A stretch of 64,000 nucleotides of DNA from Jiella mangrovi (lineage in GTDB: Bacteria; Pseudomonadota; Alphaproteobacteria; Rhizobiales; Rhizobiaceae): positions 82,135 through 146,134 of the forward strand of contig NZ_JAGJCF010000014.1 in the NCBI RefSeq assembly GCF_017815135.1, written 5' to 3'. The notes below the pieces were generated by a model that searched no databases, was not told the DNA's origin, and was given only the letters and a program-made list of their open reading frames with translations. Within the stretch, counting starts at the first letter, position 1. The number at the start of each line of letters is the position of its first letter. Positions 1 to 9,967 of this stretch are shown in pieces. The position numbers were made by a program, and so were the translations under genes.

Positions 1-105
1 TGGGAAGCGGTCGGTGCCCACATGCTCGACGGTGTGGACGACCCGGTCGAACTCTACATGCCGCGCATGGGCAGCGAAGCGGCGATGAAGGCGGCGGCGG
101 AATAG
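1..105 (+). CDS. C-terminal fragment of an unidentified protein
   Basis: An open frame enters from the left edge and ends at a TAG stop, leaving only the last 34 residues. The tail ends in an alanine-rich stretch (AAMKAAAE). It has too little information to assign a family. Codon use (mostly G or C in third positions) matches the rest of the window, so it is probably the true 3' end of a gene that starts upstream. It points toward the oppositely oriented efflux permease gene. Confidence 0.55.
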   Translation, partial: WEAVGAHMLDGVDDPVELYMPRMGSEAAMKAAAE

Positions 106-127
106 ACGCGCGCCAAGGCTTGATGCG

Positions 128-163
128 AAAACGGGCGGGCACAGGTCAGGGTGCGCCCGCCCA
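128..163 (-). terminator. Possible terminator for the RND efflux operon
   Basis: A GC-rich inverted repeat lies just after the permease stop codon. The arms are about 133-142 and 151-162 and pair with a two-base bulge. On the minus strand the hairpin is followed by a short T run (complement of the A run at 128-131). The T run is short, so efficiency is uncertain. Confidence 0.45.
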
Positions 164-191
164 TCTTCTCGGCGCCGGCCGGCGTGACGCA

Positions 192-3100
192 TTACTCTGC
201 CGGTTGCGGGGCCGGAAGCTCATCCGTTCGGCCCGTCCTGCCGCCGGCGCTTTTGCGGTCGGGCGACAGCAGGCGGTAGAACAGCGGGATGAAGAAGATC
301 GCGACGAAGGTCGCCGCCAGCATCCCGCCGATGACGCCGGTGCCGATGGAATGGCGCGAGGCCGAGCCCGCCCCCGTCGAGATGGCCAGAGGCACGACAC
401 CGAGGATGAAGGCGAGCGAGGTCATCACGATCGGCCGGAAGCGCAGTTTCGCGCCTTCCAGCGCCGCCTCGAAGGCGGACATCCCCTCCTCGCGTTTCAA
501 AACCGCGAATTCGACGATCAGGATGGCGTTCTTCGCCGCAAGCCCGACCAGCGTGACGAGACCGATCTGGAAATAGACGTCGTTGTCGAGGCCACGAAGC
601 CAGATCGCCAGAAGCGCGCCGAAGACGGCGAAGGGCACGGCGAGGAGGACGGCGATCGGCAGCGTCCAGCGCTCATATTGCGCGGCGAGGATCAGGAAGA
701 CCATCAGGATGCCGAAGCCCATGGCGACGGCGCCGGTGCCGCCGGCCTGGATTTCCTGATAGGCCGAGCCCGTCCAGGCGATCTGGAAGCCTTCGGGCAG
801 GTTCTCTGCCGCCACCTCCTGCATTGCCGCCAAGGCCTGTCCGGAGGAGAAGCCCGGCGCCGGGCCGCCGGAGATCTTCGCGGCGTTGAAGGCGTTGAAG
901 CGCTCGATGAGATCCGGCCCGACGACGCGCTTGACGTCGAGGAGCGTGTCGAGCGGGATCATCGAGCCGTTGGTCGCCTGGACATAGACGAAGCGCAGAT
1001 CGTCCGGCGTGCGGCGGAAGTCGGCTTCCGACTGCAGTGTGACGCGGTAGTTGCGGCCGAGCAGGGTGAAGTCGTTGACATAGAGCGTGCCGAAGGTCGC
1101 CTGCATGGTGGTGAAGATCGACGAGATCGGAACGTTGAGGGATTTGGCCTTCTGCCGGTCGACGTCGATCCGGTATTGCGGGACGTTGGCCGAAAACGAG
1201 GTTCTGACGCCGGCAAGTTCCGGCCGCTTGGCGGCGGCCGCGACGACGGCGTTCGCCGCTTCAAGCAGCGCCTCCGAGCCGCCGCCGCGCCGGTCCTGGA
1301 CGAACAGGTCGAAGCCGCCGGTGGTCGACAGGCCCTGGATCGGCGGCGGGTTGAAGGCGAGGATCAGCCCGTCCTGAATGCCGGCATTCATGCCGATGAA
1401 GGGGCCGACGAGATTGCGCGAATCCAGAGCGGGATCGGTGCGCTCGGACCAGTCCTTCAGCGTGATGAAGGCAACGCCGGCAGACGACTTCTGGACGCCG
1501 GCGAGAAGGTCGAAGCCGGCGAAGGCAGTGACGTCCTTCACGGCGGGGTGCTTGCGCAGATTGGTGACCATCTCGTCGATGACGTCCGTGGTCCGCTGCA
1601 GCGAGGCGGCCGGCGGCAGGATGGCGACGGCGAAATTGACGCCCTGGTCCTCGTTGGGGACCAGCGAACCCGGCAGCGTCTGCATGAAGTGCCAGATGCC
1701 GAAGCACAGCGCGGCGAAGAGGACGAGCGCCACGACCGCCCGGCGCATGATGAAGGCGACGCCGGCCCCATAGGCGTTCGTCAGCCTGTCGAAGCCGGCA
1801 TTGAACCAGCGGAAGGGCGCGATCGGCCGGCCATGGGTCGGCTTCAGGATCACCGAGCAGAGCGCCGGCGTCAGCGACAGAGCGACGATGCCGGAGATCG
1901 TCACCGAAACGGCGATGGTCAGCGCGAACTGCCGGTACATGGTGCCGGCGAGGCCGCCGAGAAACGCGACCGGCACGAAGACGGCGCACAGCACGAGAAC
2001 GATGGCGATCACCGGCCCGGTGACCTCGCTCATCGCCTTGGCCGTCGCCTCCTTCGGCGACAGGCCCTCGGTGCGCATGATGCGCTCGACATTTTCGAGG
2101 ACGACGATGGCGTCGTCGACGACGATGCCGATGGCCAGCACCAGGCCGAACAGCGTCAGGAGGTTGATCGAGAAGCCGAAGGCCAGCAGCGCGCCGAAGG
2201 TGCCGAGGATCGACACCGGCACGGCGAGCATCGGGATCAGCGTCGCCCGGAACGACTGCAGGAAGACGAAGACGACGATGAAGACCAGCACCATCGCCTC
2301 GATGAAGGTGTGGATCACCTCCTCGATCGAGGCCTCGATGAACTTCGTCGTGTCGAAGGGGATCGCCCAGGAAATCCCGTCGGGAAACGACTTCGACAAT
2401 TCGCCCATGCGCTGGTTGACCGCTTCGAGGGTGGCGAGCGCGTTCGCGCCGGGCTGCAGATAGATGCCGATCGGCACGGCCGGGGTGCCGTTGTAGGAGC
2501 CGTTGAAGCCGTAGTCCTGGGCGCCGAGCTCGACCCTTGCCACGTCCTTCAGGAGCAGCGACGAGCCGTTGGAATCGGACCGGAGGATGATGTTCTCGAA
2601 GGCTTCCGCGTCGGGCAGCCGGCCTTCGGTGGTGACGGAATAGGTGAAGGCGAGATCGCCGCCAGACGGCGGCGCGCCGAACTGGCCGGCGGCGAATTGC
2701 GAGTTCTGGTCGCGGATCGCCGTCGCGACGTCGGTCGGCGTCAGGCCGTATTGGGCGAGGCGGTCCGGCTGCAGCCAGATGCGCATGGAATAGTTGCGGG
2801 CGCCGAAGAGTTGCGCCTCGCCGATGCCCGGCAGGCGTTTCAATTCGTCGAGGACGTAGAGCAGGGCGTAGTTCGACACATAGGTCGCGTCGTAGCGCGG
2901 ATCCTTCGACGCCATGGTGATGACGGCGAGGATCTGGGAGGAGCGCTTGGCGACGGTGACGCCGAGGCGCTGCACCTCTTCGGGCAGCGACGCGGTCGCC
3001 TGCTGGACGCGGTTGTTGACGTTGATCGTCGCCTGGTCCGGGTCGGTGCCGGACGCGAAGGTCACCGCGATCGACGCCGTTCCCGTCGAGGAATTGGTCG

Positions 3101-3341
3101 ATTGCATGTAGATCATGTCCTCGACGCCGTTGATCTGCTGCTCGATCGGCGCCGACACGGTCTGGGCGAGGGTCTCGGCGGAGGCGCCGGGATAGGAAGC
3201 GGTGACGACGACCTGCGGCGGGACGAGCTGCGGGTACTGCTCGATCGGCATCGATCGCAGCGACAGGACGCCGCCGAGGGTGATGATGACGGAGATGACG
3301 ACGGCGAAGATCGGCCGGTCGACGAAGAAGCGGGAATTCAT
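192..3341 (-). CDS. RND multidrug efflux permease (AcrB/MexB, HAE1 family)
   Basis: This inner-membrane proton antiporter is the pump subunit of a tripartite drug efflux system. At 1049 residues it has the normal length for the HAE1 family. The N-terminus ([19 protein letters not shown]) is the typical first transmembrane helix. The proton-relay aspartate pair is visible in TM4 ([15 protein letters not shown], around residue 405), and the TM10 lysine is in [14 protein letters not shown] near the C-terminus. The ATG overlaps the TGA of the adaptor gene by 4 bases, so the two are translationally coupled. No outer-membrane factor gene follows, so the pump must use a TolC-like protein encoded elsewhere. 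Substrates cannot be read from sequence. Confidence 0.96.
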   Translation of the reverse strand: MNSRFFVDRPIFAVVISVIITLGGVLSLRSMPIEQYPQLVPPQVVVTASYPGASAETLAQTVSAPIEQQINGVEDMIYMQSTNSSTGTASIAVTFASGTDPDQATINVNNRVQQATASLPEEVQRLGVTVAKRSSQILAVITMASKDPRYDATYVSNYALLYVLDELKRLPGIGEAQLFGARNYSMRIWLQPDRLAQYGLTPTDVATAIRDQNSQFAAGQFGAPPSGGDLAFTYSVTTEGRLPDAEAFENIILRSDSNGSSLLLKDVARVELGAQDYGFNGSYNGTPAVPIGIYLQPGANALATLEAVNQRMGELSKSFPDGISWAIPFDTTKFIEASIEEVIHTFIEAMVLVFIVVFVFLQSFRATLIPMLAVPVSILGTFGALLAFGFSINLLTLFGLVLAIGIVVDDAIVVLENVERIMRTEGLSPKEATAKAMSEVTGPVIAIVLVLCAVFVPVAFLGGLAGTMYRQFALTIAVSVTISGIVALSLTPALCSVILKPTHGRPIAPFRWFNAGFDRLTNAYGAGVAFIMRRAVVALVLFAALCFGIWHFMQTLPGSLVPNEDQGVNFAVAILPPAASLQRTTDVIDEMVTNLRKHPAVKDVTAFAGFDLLAGVQKSSAGVAFITLKDWSERTDPALDSRNLVGPFIGMNAGIQDGLILAFNPPPIQGLSTTGGFDLFVQDRRGGGSEALLEAANAVVAAAAKRPELAGVRTSFSANVPQYRIDVDRQKAKSLNVPISSIFTTMQATFGTLYVNDFTLLGRNYRVTLQSEADFRRTPDDLRFVYVQATNGSMIPLDTLLDVKRVVGPDLIERFNAFNAAKISGGPAPGFSSGQALAAMQEVAAENLPEGFQIAWTGSAYQEIQAGGTGAVAMGFGILMVFLILAAQYERWTLPIAVLLAVPFAVFGALLAIWLRGLDNDVYFQIGLVTLVGLAAKNAILIVEFAVLKREEGMSAFEAALEGAKLRFRPIVMTSLAFILGVVPLAISTGAGSASRHSIGTGVIGGMLAATFVAIFFIPLFYRLLSPDRKSAGGRTGRTDELPAPQPAE

Positions 3342-4501
3342 CGTGCGGCCGTCTCCTTGGCCGTCGGCTCGCCGGGGGCGCCGTCCGGCGTCACCGGGTT
3401 CACCGGCGCGCCGGGCCGCACCTTGACCACACCCTTGGTGATCAGCATGTCGCCGGCGCTGAGGCCCGACTTGACGAGATAGCCGTCGGCGATCTGGCGC
3501 TCGATCTCGATCGGCGCGACGGCGGCGACGTTCTTGTCGTCGATCTTGTAGACGAAGACGCCTTGCGGGCCTTGCATCAGGGCCTCGGCGGGAATGACGA
3601 TGGCGTTCTTGGCGACGAGCCCCTTGAGGCGCAGCCGCACGAACTGGCCGGGCAGAAGCTTGCCGCCCGGATTGGGCATGACGGCGCGTGACAGGATCGT
3701 GCCGGTCTGGGTGTCGATCGAGGTCGAGGTGAAGTCGATCTTGCCGGTCTCGCCATAGGTCGAGCCGTCGCCGAACACCACCTCGACCGTGAGGTCGGCC
3801 TGCGTCCGCGCCCCGCCGAGCGCGCCTTCCTCGACCATCTCGCGGATCGAGGCGGTCTCGGTGTCGGCGGCCGAGAAGTTTGCGTAAACGGGATCGATCT
3901 GGCTGATTTCGGTGAGCAGATCGCCGGTGGACAGGAGCGAGCCTTCGGGCACCTGTTCGAGGCTGGTGATGCCGCCGGCCGGGGCCTCGACGGTGGCGTA
4001 TTGGAGCGAGAGATCGGCGCTCCTCAGCTGCGCTTGCGCGGCCTCGACCTGGGCCTCGGCGAGTTCGCGCGCCGAGATCGCATCGTCGAGGGTCGACTGG
4101 CTCGAGGCGCCGCGCCTGGTCAGCGCCCGGGCGCGCTCCTCGCTGCGCCTTGCCTGCGAGAGCGTGGCATTCGCCTGGGCAATCTGCGCCTTTGCCAGCG
4201 CCACCTGGGCCTGGTAGCTCGCCGGGTCGATCTCGAACAAAAGCTCGCCCTTCTTCACCCGCGCTCCCTCGTCGAATTTGCGGGCGAGCAGGATACCACC
4301 GACGCGGGCGCGCACCTCGACCTTGCGGGAGGCGACGATGCGGCCGGGATATTCGTAGATCACCGGCACCGTCTTTGCCTGAAGTGTCTCCACCGTGACC
4401 TGCGGCGGCGGCATGCCCGGAGCCTGGGCGTGGGAGGGAATCGGCAGAAGCAGCGCGATGGCCGCGACGAAAATCGCCCGGCCGAGATTAAACGTCTGCA
4501 T
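3338..4501 (-). CDS. RND efflux periplasmic adaptor (membrane fusion protein, AcrA/MexA type)
   Basis: This 387-residue adaptor links the inner-membrane pump to an outer-membrane channel. It starts with a signal peptide (roughly residues 1-24, ending SHAQ) without a lipobox cysteine, so it is probably not a lipoprotein, unlike AcrA and MexA. A lipoyl-like hairpin domain with a coiled-coil stretch rich in Ala, Gln and Arg follows, then the beta-barrel and membrane-proximal domains. The ATG at 4501 was chosen because it directly precedes the signal peptide. The frame stays open upstream, but that part would run through the operator and into the divergent regulator gene. Confidence 0.94.
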   Translation of the reverse strand: MQTFNLGRAIFVAAIALLLPIPSHAQAPGMPPPQVTVETLQAKTVPVIYEYPGRIVASRKVEVRARVGGILLARKFDEGARVKKGELLFEIDPASYQAQVALAKAQIAQANATLSQARRSEERARALTRRGASSQSTLDDAISARELAEAQVEAAQAQLRSADLSLQYATVEAPAGGITSLEQVPEGSLLSTGDLLTEISQIDPVYANFSAADTETASIREMVEEGALGGARTQADLTVEVVFGDGSTYGETGKIDFTSTSIDTQTGTILSRAVMPNPGGKLLPGQFVRLRLKGLVAKNAIVIPAEALMQGPQGVFVYKIDDKNVAAVAPIEIERQIADGYLVKSGLSAGDMLITKGVVKVRPGAPVNPVTPDGAPGEPTAKETAAR

Positions 4502-4556
4502 GGTAAGGACTTTCGACGCCGCGGCCCGACGCCGCAGATGTTGCATTGCAGCTAAA

Positions 4557-4570
4557 ATACATGCATGTAT
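4557..4570. promoter_or_regulatory. Palindromic operator between efflux operon and tetR gene
   Basis: The sequence ATACATGCATGTAT is a perfect 14-base palindrome and is followed directly by GTATA. Its TACAT/ATGTA half sites resemble those of operators bound by AcrR-type TetR repressors. It lies 56 bases upstream of the adaptor ATG and 26 bases upstream of the regulator start, where one repressor dimer could control both directions. Confidence 0.7.
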
Positions 4571-4595
4571 GTATAACGCAAGGAGGAGAGAGAAA

Positions 4596-5210
4596 TTGCG
4601 ACGAACGAAGGAATGCGCCGAGCAGACGCGCGAGGCGATCCTCGACGCGGCCGAAACGGTGTTCTTTCGCCAGGGCGTCGCCGCCACCACCCTGTCGCAG
4701 ATCGCCGCCGAGGCGGGGATGACCCGCGGTGCGATCTACTGGCATTTCGAGAACAAGCTCGAACTGTTCAAGGCGATGCAGGACAGGGCGCATCTGCCGA
4801 AGGAGCGTCTGTTCGACGCCGGCCAGCTGCTCGGCGCCGAGGACATGCTCGCGACCCTGCTCGAAAAGACGCTCGAGGTCCTGCGGCTCGCCCCGACGGA
4901 CGAACGCGGCAAGCGCGTCTATTCGATCCTCCTGTTCCGGTGCGAATATATCGGCGAGATGCAGGAGGCTCTCGCCCGCATGCGCGACAGCGACGACGAC
5001 TTCGCCGTCCGCATCGAGCGCGTCTTCGCCCGCACCGAGGAGACCGGGGCGCTGTCGGGCGAATGGACCGCCAAGACGGCCGCGAACGCCTATTGCGCCG
5101 CCGTCAGCGGCTTGTTCTCGCAATGGCTGAAGATCGGCGACGGGTTCGACCTGATGGCGGCGGGACGGCCGCTTCTCACCGCGCTGTTCGCGAGCTATCG
5201 GGCGCGCTGA
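4596..5210 (+). CDS. TetR-family repressor of the RND efflux operon (AcrR/TtgR type)
   Basis: The protein is a transcriptional repressor, likely drug-responsive, and is divergent from the efflux genes. The N-terminal helix-turn-helix is typical (TLSQIAAEAGMTRGAIYWHF, about residues 30-50), and the C-terminal half resembles the AcrR ligand domain. A TTG start at 4596 is preferred: it follows a strong AAGGAGG Shine-Dalgarno at 4579-4585 and gives the usual beginning, RRTKECAEQTREAILDAAE. This yields 204 residues, normal for the family. An ATG at 4569 is an alternative but would place the start inside the operator. The drug specificity is unknown. Confidence 0.92.
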   Translation: MRRTKECAEQTREAILDAAETVFFRQGVAATTLSQIAAEAGMTRGAIYWHFENKLELFKAMQDRAHLPKERLFDAGQLLGAEDMLATLLEKTLEVLRLAPTDERGKRVYSILLFRCEYIGEMQEALARMRDSDDDFAVRIERVFARTEETGALSGEWTAKTAANAYCAAVSGLFSQWLKIGDGFDLMAAGRPLLTALFASYRAR

Positions 5211-5217
5211 GCCTCCG

Positions 5218-5592
5218 TCAGTCGAAACGCCTGACCAGCGGCTCGGCTGCACTGTCGCCGGAGCCGTATTTTTCGACGATGCTCAGCGAGATCATGTAGA
5301 GGTCCGACGGGGTCATGCGGGTGAGGCCGAAGCCGTCGAACTGGGATTGCGCGATATCTGCCCGCGATTGCAGAACGACGCCGGTATGGCGCGGATCACC
5401 GAGAATGCGCAGGTAGAGTTCGTCCGTGATTGCACGCGGTCCCTCGATGATCTGCGTGATCATCCGCCCGTCGAAGGCGATCGCACCGCGAATCTGATTT
5501 TGCTGGTTCCATGCGCGAGCATGCTCGAGAATCTTGGCGAAGTCCTGCGCCGAAAGGCCGTTCGCCAAGCTTGTATAGGATATGTGCCGCAT
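5218..5592 (-). CDS. BLUF-domain blue-light sensor protein (stand-alone)
   Basis: The 124-residue protein matches the BLUF FAD-binding fold over nearly its whole length. The flavin-contacting residues line up as Tyr6 (ISYTS), Asn29 (RAWNQQN) and Gln47 (ITQIIEG). Their spacing is within one residue of that in AppA and BlrB. The DPRH motif of the family is also present. The usual Trp or Met segment near the end reads FDGFGLTRM, so the Trp is missing. No output domain is attached, so it must signal through a partner. An upstream TTG at 5607 is possible, but ATG at 5592 fits the family start. It converges on the tetR gene with a 7-base gap. Confidence 0.78.
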   Translation of the reverse strand: MRHISYTSLANGLSAQDFAKILEHARAWNQQNQIRGAIAFDGRMITQIIEGPRAITDELYLRILGDPRHTGVVLQSRADIAQSQFDGFGLTRMTPSDLYMISLSIVEKYGSGDSAAEPLVRRFD

Positions 5593-5748
5593 CTGCGCCC
5601 CGAGCAAACACGACGCGGATCGACCACGTCTTTTTTTAAAAGATTACGCCAATCCCTCGTCCCATCCTCGACAGCAGCGCATTCATGTTCGATTCTAAGG
5701 GTCTAAGGCCTCCGAGTCCACCCTTGGACGCGGGCGAACCGCGAGCGA

Positions 5749-6153
5749 TCACGGGGATGTGGGCGCTCTTCGGTGGCCGGCGTCCGGCAGTCGCGCATCG
5801 CACCAGCTGACGTGGATGGGATCGCTCGCGGCCTTCCCGAGGGTGAGGCAGGGCGAGCCTGCTGCACAGAGCCGCCAGCCACCCCCCGTTGCGCCCGACG
5901 CGGCGAGGATGAGCTCGGGGACCGGCGGGCGGGACAGCTCGTAGACATAGGCGCCATCGACAAGCCGTGCGTTTTCCGGCGGCTCCATCCCGGCCCCCGA
6001 GCCCTCGATCCGTCCTTCGGTGACGGTCAGCCCCTTCGGCCCGGCGAGCCAATGCTCTTCCCAGCGGGTCTTTTCGACCGAATGGGTCCAGGACAGTGTG
6101 AAGGCGGTGGCTGCCAGGGTGATCGCCTTGCCGGCCGAGAGGATGCAGATCAT
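5749..6153 (-). CDS. DUF1850 protein linked to TRAP transporter
   Basis: This 134-residue protein has an N-terminal hydrophobic segment (MICILSAGKAITLAATAF), probably a signal or anchor. A short domain follows with W, E and G positions typical of DUF1850 (SWTHSVEKTRWEEHWL, then GAYVYELSRP). Its ATG overlaps the TGA of the TRAP permease by 4 bases, so it is translationally coupled. DUF1850 genes commonly accompany fused TAXI-type TRAP permeases, and the biochemical role is unknown. Two cysteine-containing segments near the C-terminus (RLCAAGSPCL and SWCDARL) could form disulfides. Confidence 0.8.
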   Translation of the reverse strand: MICILSAGKAITLAATAFTLSWTHSVEKTRWEEHWLAGPKGLTVTEGRIEGSGAGMEPPENARLVDGAYVYELSRPPVPELILAASGATGGGWRLCAAGSPCLTLGKAASDPIHVSWCDARLPDAGHRRAPTSP

Positions 6154-8339
6154 GCCGGCGAACGCGGCGCCGGGCTCGTCTGCGTCGGCCGTGATGTCCG
6201 TTCGCCCTCGCTCCGAGCGCCCTTCCTGCGGCCGTAAAGATGAAGGCCGATGACCGCGGCGGCCACCGCAAAGCCGATCTCGTCGGTCAGGGGCAGGGCG
6301 GCGATCAGGGTGAAGGCCGCGGCGGCGGCGCCGAGCCGCTGCCACCATGGCATCGGCGCGACGAGAAAGCCGATGGCGGCGGACCCCCACAGGCCGATTG
6401 CGAGGCAGGCCTTGAAGACGATGTAGACGACGGCGGGGACGTAGCCGATTTCGGCTGCGAGCGGACCGCCGTCCTGCAGCATCAGGGCCGGCGTGTAGAC
6501 CGCCATGAAGGGAATGACGAAACCGGCCAGTGCGACCTTGATCGCCTCGAATGAAATCCTCAAGCCCGGCGCCTTGGCGATCGGCGCGGCGGCGAAACAG
6601 GCGAGCGCGACGGGGGGCGTCAGATCGGCGAGGATACCGAAATAGAAGACGAACATGTGGCTGACGATCAGCGGCACGCCCAGCGCCAGAAGCGCCGGGC
6701 CGGCGATCGAGGAGGTGATGATGTAGTTCGGGATGGTCGGAATGCCCATGCCGAGGATCAGGCAGGTGATCATCGTCAGGACCAGCGACAGGAACAGCGA
6801 GGTGTCGCCGACCGAGACGATGAATTGACCGAAGGTGTTGGCGACGCCGGTCAGCGTCATCGTGCCGACGATGATGCCGACGATGGCGCAGGCGATGCCG
6901 ACGGGAAGCGCCGTCTTGGCGCCGTCGGCGAGCGCATCGCGCACGGCGATCAGCGTCTCGCGGCCGCCCTTGAAGAACGCGCAGGCGGCGACGAGGATGA
7001 CGAGCGCCACGAGGATCGGGAGCATGCCGTATTCGAAGAAGGCCGCCGCGGCAAAGCCGAGCAGGACCCAGAACACGACGCGGACCGCCAGTCCCGGCAT
7101 CTTCATCGCCAGCGGCGCGCCGAGAATGAGAAGGGCGGTGAGCGCAAGGCCGATCGTGCCGGCATAAAGCGGGGTGTAGCCGGCAAAGAGCAGCCAGACG
7201 AGGACGGCGAGCGGCAGGATCAGATACCAGCCGGTCTTCAGCGCGCCCCATGCGGAGGGCAGCTCTTCCTTCGCGAGCCCGAGAAGATTTCGTTTGCCGG
7301 CTTCCAGATGCACCATCCAGAACACGGAGGCGAAGTAGAGGACGGCCGGGATGACGGCGGCGGTCACCACCTCGGCATAGGCGACGTCCAGCGTCTCGGC
7401 CATGATGAAGGCGACGGCGCCCATCACCGGCGGCATGATCTGCCCGCCCATGGAGGCGGTGGCCTCGACCCCGCCGGCGAACTCCGCCCGGTAGCCGAAG
7501 CGCTTCATCAGGGGAATGGTGAACTGGCCGGTGGTGACGACATTGGCGACGCCCGAGCCCGAGATCGTGCCCATCAGACCCGAAGAGAACACCGCGACCT
7601 TGGCCGCCCCGCCTCTGGCGCCGCCGACGAGGCCGAGCGCGACGTCGGTGAACAGCGTGATCATCCCGGCGCGTTCGAGGAACGAGCCGAACAGGATGAA
7701 CAGGAAGATGTAGGAGGAGGAGACGTAGGTCGGAATGCCGTAAATGCCCTCGGTGCCGAAGGCCATGTGGTCGATCACCTGAGAAAAGTCGTAGCCGCGG
7801 GTGACGAAGGGCGAGGGGAGGTATTCGCCGTAAAGGCAATAGCCGAGAAACAGTCCGGCGATGATCGGCAGGGCCGGCCCCATGATGCGCCAGGTGGCGA
7901 CGAACAGGACGGCGAGGGCGACGACCCCGACGACGGTGTCGGCGAAAAGCGGCGAGCCGGCGCGGAAGATCAGCGCCTTGTATTCCCACCACTGGTAGAA
8001 GGCGACCGCCATGCCGAGAAGACCGAGCAGCCAGAACAGCGCCCGCGACGCCTTCGGCTCGTTCCTGAGCGCGGCGACGAGCGGCAGGCCGAGCAGGCAC
8101 AGGAATCCGACATGGACGGCCCGCACGATCTGGCTCGGCAGATCCCACAGATGGGCGGCGGTGAGAAGCTGGAAGGTGGAAAAGGCGATCGCGATCAGAA
8201 AGAGGATGCGGCCTTCCATGGAGCTGGGGAAAGTCGAGGCAAGCGGATCGTGCAGCTCGGCCCGTTCCTCGTCCATGGCCATGTCGCCCGCCGGATCGTC
8301 GGGGTTTCGACCGCCTTGCCGCGTTGCCTGATCGTTCAT
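6150..8339 (-). CDS. TRAP transporter fused permease (DctQM, TAXI-associated 4TM/12TM)
   Basis: The 729-residue multi-spanning protein joins a DctQ-like N-terminal four-helix region (roughly residues 45-200) to a DctM-like region. The DctM part has the GTISGSGVANVVTTG and GMGIPTIPNYI signatures. TRAP permeases use the sodium or proton gradient and a periplasmic binding protein to import organic acids. The ATG at 8339 follows a GGGAGGGG ribosome site; upstream in-frame codons lack support. DUF1850 follows with a 4-base overlap. No binding-protein gene is adjacent. The TAXI-type protein at 15778-16728 on the same strand is the best candidate partner. Confidence 0.93.
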   Translation of the reverse strand: MNDQATRQGGRNPDDPAGDMAMDEERAELHDPLASTFPSSMEGRILFLIAIAFSTFQLLTAAHLWDLPSQIVRAVHVGFLCLLGLPLVAALRNEPKASRALFWLLGLLGMAVAFYQWWEYKALIFRAGSPLFADTVVGVVALAVLFVATWRIMGPALPIIAGLFLGYCLYGEYLPSPFVTRGYDFSQVIDHMAFGTEGIYGIPTYVSSSYIFLFILFGSFLERAGMITLFTDVALGLVGGARGGAAKVAVFSSGLMGTISGSGVANVVTTGQFTIPLMKRFGYRAEFAGGVEATASMGGQIMPPVMGAVAFIMAETLDVAYAEVVTAAVIPAVLYFASVFWMVHLEAGKRNLLGLAKEELPSAWGALKTGWYLILPLAVLVWLLFAGYTPLYAGTIGLALTALLILGAPLAMKMPGLAVRVVFWVLLGFAAAAFFEYGMLPILVALVILVAACAFFKGGRETLIAVRDALADGAKTALPVGIACAIVGIIVGTMTLTGVANTFGQFIVSVGDTSLFLSLVLTMITCLILGMGIPTIPNYIITSSIAGPALLALGVPLIVSHMFVFYFGILADLTPPVALACFAAAPIAKAPGLRISFEAIKVALAGFVIPFMAVYTPALMLQDGGPLAAEIGYVPAVVYIVFKACLAIGLWGSAAIGFLVAPMPWWQRLGAAAAAFTLIAALPLTDEIGFAVAAAVIGLHLYGRRKGARSEGERTSRPTQTSPAPRSPA

Positions 8340-8665
8340 ACGGGGCCGACCCCTCCCAAGGTGCGCGTGGAGAAGGACACTAGCCGGAGCCTTGGTGAAG
8401 GGCAATTGCCCCGCGTCATTGCCGATCCGCGCGGCCGATCCCGGCCTCGCGACGGCGATGCGGCGACACGTTCGGCAGGGCGTTTCCAGGCGTTACTCGC
8501 CCCTGCGGTCGCGGCTGACGGCGTTCCGGCATCGTCTGCGGTCTCTCCGCGCCACTGCCGGGAAGCACAATTTCGGCGTGGTTGCCACGCGTCGAGGTTT
8601 GGGATCATGGTAGGGGCTCGCGGAAGGGTCGGGACGCGACCCGTCGAGGGGAAAAGCGAGGCTAG
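8340..8665. other. Divergent intergenic region, no element recognised
   Basis: These 326 bases lie between the minus-strand TRAP permease start and the plus-strand universal stress protein start, and must contain both promoters. I see no clear palindrome, repeat or RNA gene here. Confidence 0.4.
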
Positions 8666-9550
8666 ATGAAAGCGATCCTGGTGCCGGCGGAAACTCATGC
8701 CGACAGCGAACATGCCCTGAGGATGGCCGCCGAGGTGGCGCGCCGGTTTTCGGGCCGTATCGAGACATTCGCCCTGCAGATGCCGCCCCTTGTCAATCTC
8801 ACCTGGGACCCGGCGGGCGTTGCCATCATGAATGGCGCCGATCTCGACCATCGCCGCATTCGCGACGACGCAAGGCAACTCGTCGCCCGGCTGATGTCGG
8901 AGGAGGATGTGGCGCTGGAGCCGGCGCCGGCCGAGGCGGGCGCTGCGCCGTCCTCCGATTTCGAAGCGAGTGCGGCGTCGTCGGGCAGGGCGTCCTGGGC
9001 CTGGAACGACAAGCAGATGGCCGGCGACGGATTTCTCGGCGCCTATGGCCGGGCCTTCGATCTGACGGTCGTCTGCCGGCCGAGACCCGAAGGCGCTTCC
9101 ATCACGACGCTCGAATCCGCCCTGTTCGAAAGCGGTGGCCCGATCCTGATCGCGCCGCCGCATCCGGTCGAGAAGGGCTTCGGCGAGACCATCGTCGTCG
9201 CCTGGAACGGCTCGAGCGAGACCGCCCGCACGATTGCCTTCGCCCGGCCGTTGCTGAGGGCCGCCAAACGGGTGATCGTGCTGGCCGACGATGGCGGCCT
9301 CGGCGATCAGCCGTCGGGCGCGCTGGTCCAGCGCCGCCTCGCCCTCAGCGGCGTGCCGGTCGATCTGAAGCTGATCGCATCCGGCGGCATCCGCTCCGGC
9401 GACGCCATCCTGGCGGAAGCTGCGGCGCTCGGTTGCGATCTCCTGCTCAAGGGCGCCTATACCCAGAGTCGCCTCCGGCAGATGATCTTTGGCGGGGCGA
9501 CCAGCCAGATCCTGGCGAAAGCCGAGATCCCGGTCTTCATGGCGCATTGA
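8666..9550 (+). CDS. Universal stress protein, tandem UspA domains
   Basis: The 294-residue cytoplasmic protein begins with MKAILVPAETHADSEHALRMA, the usual Usp beta-1 to alpha-1 start. A second Usp domain begins near residue 170 (ETIVVAWNGSSETARTIAFA) and ends with GAYTQSRLRQMIFGGATSQ. That end keeps the spacing of the G-x2-G-x9-G(S/T) nucleotide-binding loop only approximately. The tandem architecture is common in alphaproteobacteria. The gene appears monocistronic and is followed by repeat DNA. The target stress cannot be inferred. Confidence 0.9.
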   Translation: MKAILVPAETHADSEHALRMAAEVARRFSGRIETFALQMPPLVNLTWDPAGVAIMNGADLDHRRIRDDARQLVARLMSEEDVALEPAPAEAGAAPSSDFEASAASSGRASWAWNDKQMAGDGFLGAYGRAFDLTVVCRPRPEGASITTLESALFESGGPILIAPPHPVEKGFGETIVVAWNGSSETARTIAFARPLLRAAKRVIVLADDGGLGDQPSGALVQRRLALSGVPVDLKLIASGGIRSGDAILAEAAALGCDLLLKGAYTQSRLRQMIFGGATSQILAKAEIPVFMAH

Positions 9551-9648
9551 GCCGGATGCGAGCCGGATGCCGCTCGACGCGGACGGCGAGGCGTGCGGCA
9601 TCGGCCCGAAAACCGGCATCGATTTTCTGAAAAGCACGGTCTGGAGAT

Positions 9649-9956
9649 TCGGACACTCAGAGCGTCCTTTCTGCGTCCAATCATGGTGCACCACACGACG
9701 CCCGAGCGCCGGCCACGGCTTGATCGGGAAGGCGCACGCTTCGAAGCTTCGTCATTCTCGGGCCCCGTCCCGAGAATCAAGAAAATCCCAATGAAACAAA
9801 TACTTAACTGACGAACTGGATGCTCGGGACGGGGCCCGAGCATGACGAGTGCGATGAAACCGAGCGCCTGATCTCGAAGTGCCGGGCCCTCGATATGCGC
9901 CGCTCGACGAGACTGTCGTGCCCGTTGGGTCCTTCAGGGCGCAGGGCGCTCTGAAG
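9649..9956. repeat. AGAGCG-type palindromic arms surrounding a 237-bp element
   Basis: The left arm (AGAGCGTCCTTTCTGCGTCC, 9649-9670 region) and the right arm (GGGCGCAGGGCGCTCT, about 9939-9955) form an imperfect outer inverted repeat. A compact version of the same palindrome without an insert is seen at 44014-44055. This suggests that the 9686-9922 element sits within a pre-existing palindrome. Confidence 0.55.
9686..9922 (+). repeat. MITE-like 238-bp element, copy 1
   Basis: This is one of four near-equal-length copies; the others are 18220-18458, 33368-33605 and 53494-53731. It has an imperfect terminal inverted repeat of about GTRCAYGACA. Internally there are two inverted GC-rich hairpin arms (CTCGGGCCCCGTCCCGAG near 9757-9774, complement near 9822-9839). 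The spacer here has diverged most from the other copies. It has no coding capacity of note. Confidence 0.7.
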
Positions 9957-9967
9957 GCGGACTGGGC

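Noticed and set aside
120..3482. A very long open frame on the plus strand opposite the RND permease (1120 codons)
   Set aside because: It is the antisense shadow of a GC-rich gene: Arg/Asp/Gly-rich, with no domain, and covered by a certain gene on the other strand.
5749..8148. A 799-codon minus-strand frame over the TRAP permease
   Set aside because: Only its last 134 codons (DUF1850) are real. The rest is an Arg/Pro/Ala-rich shadow of the permease in another frame.
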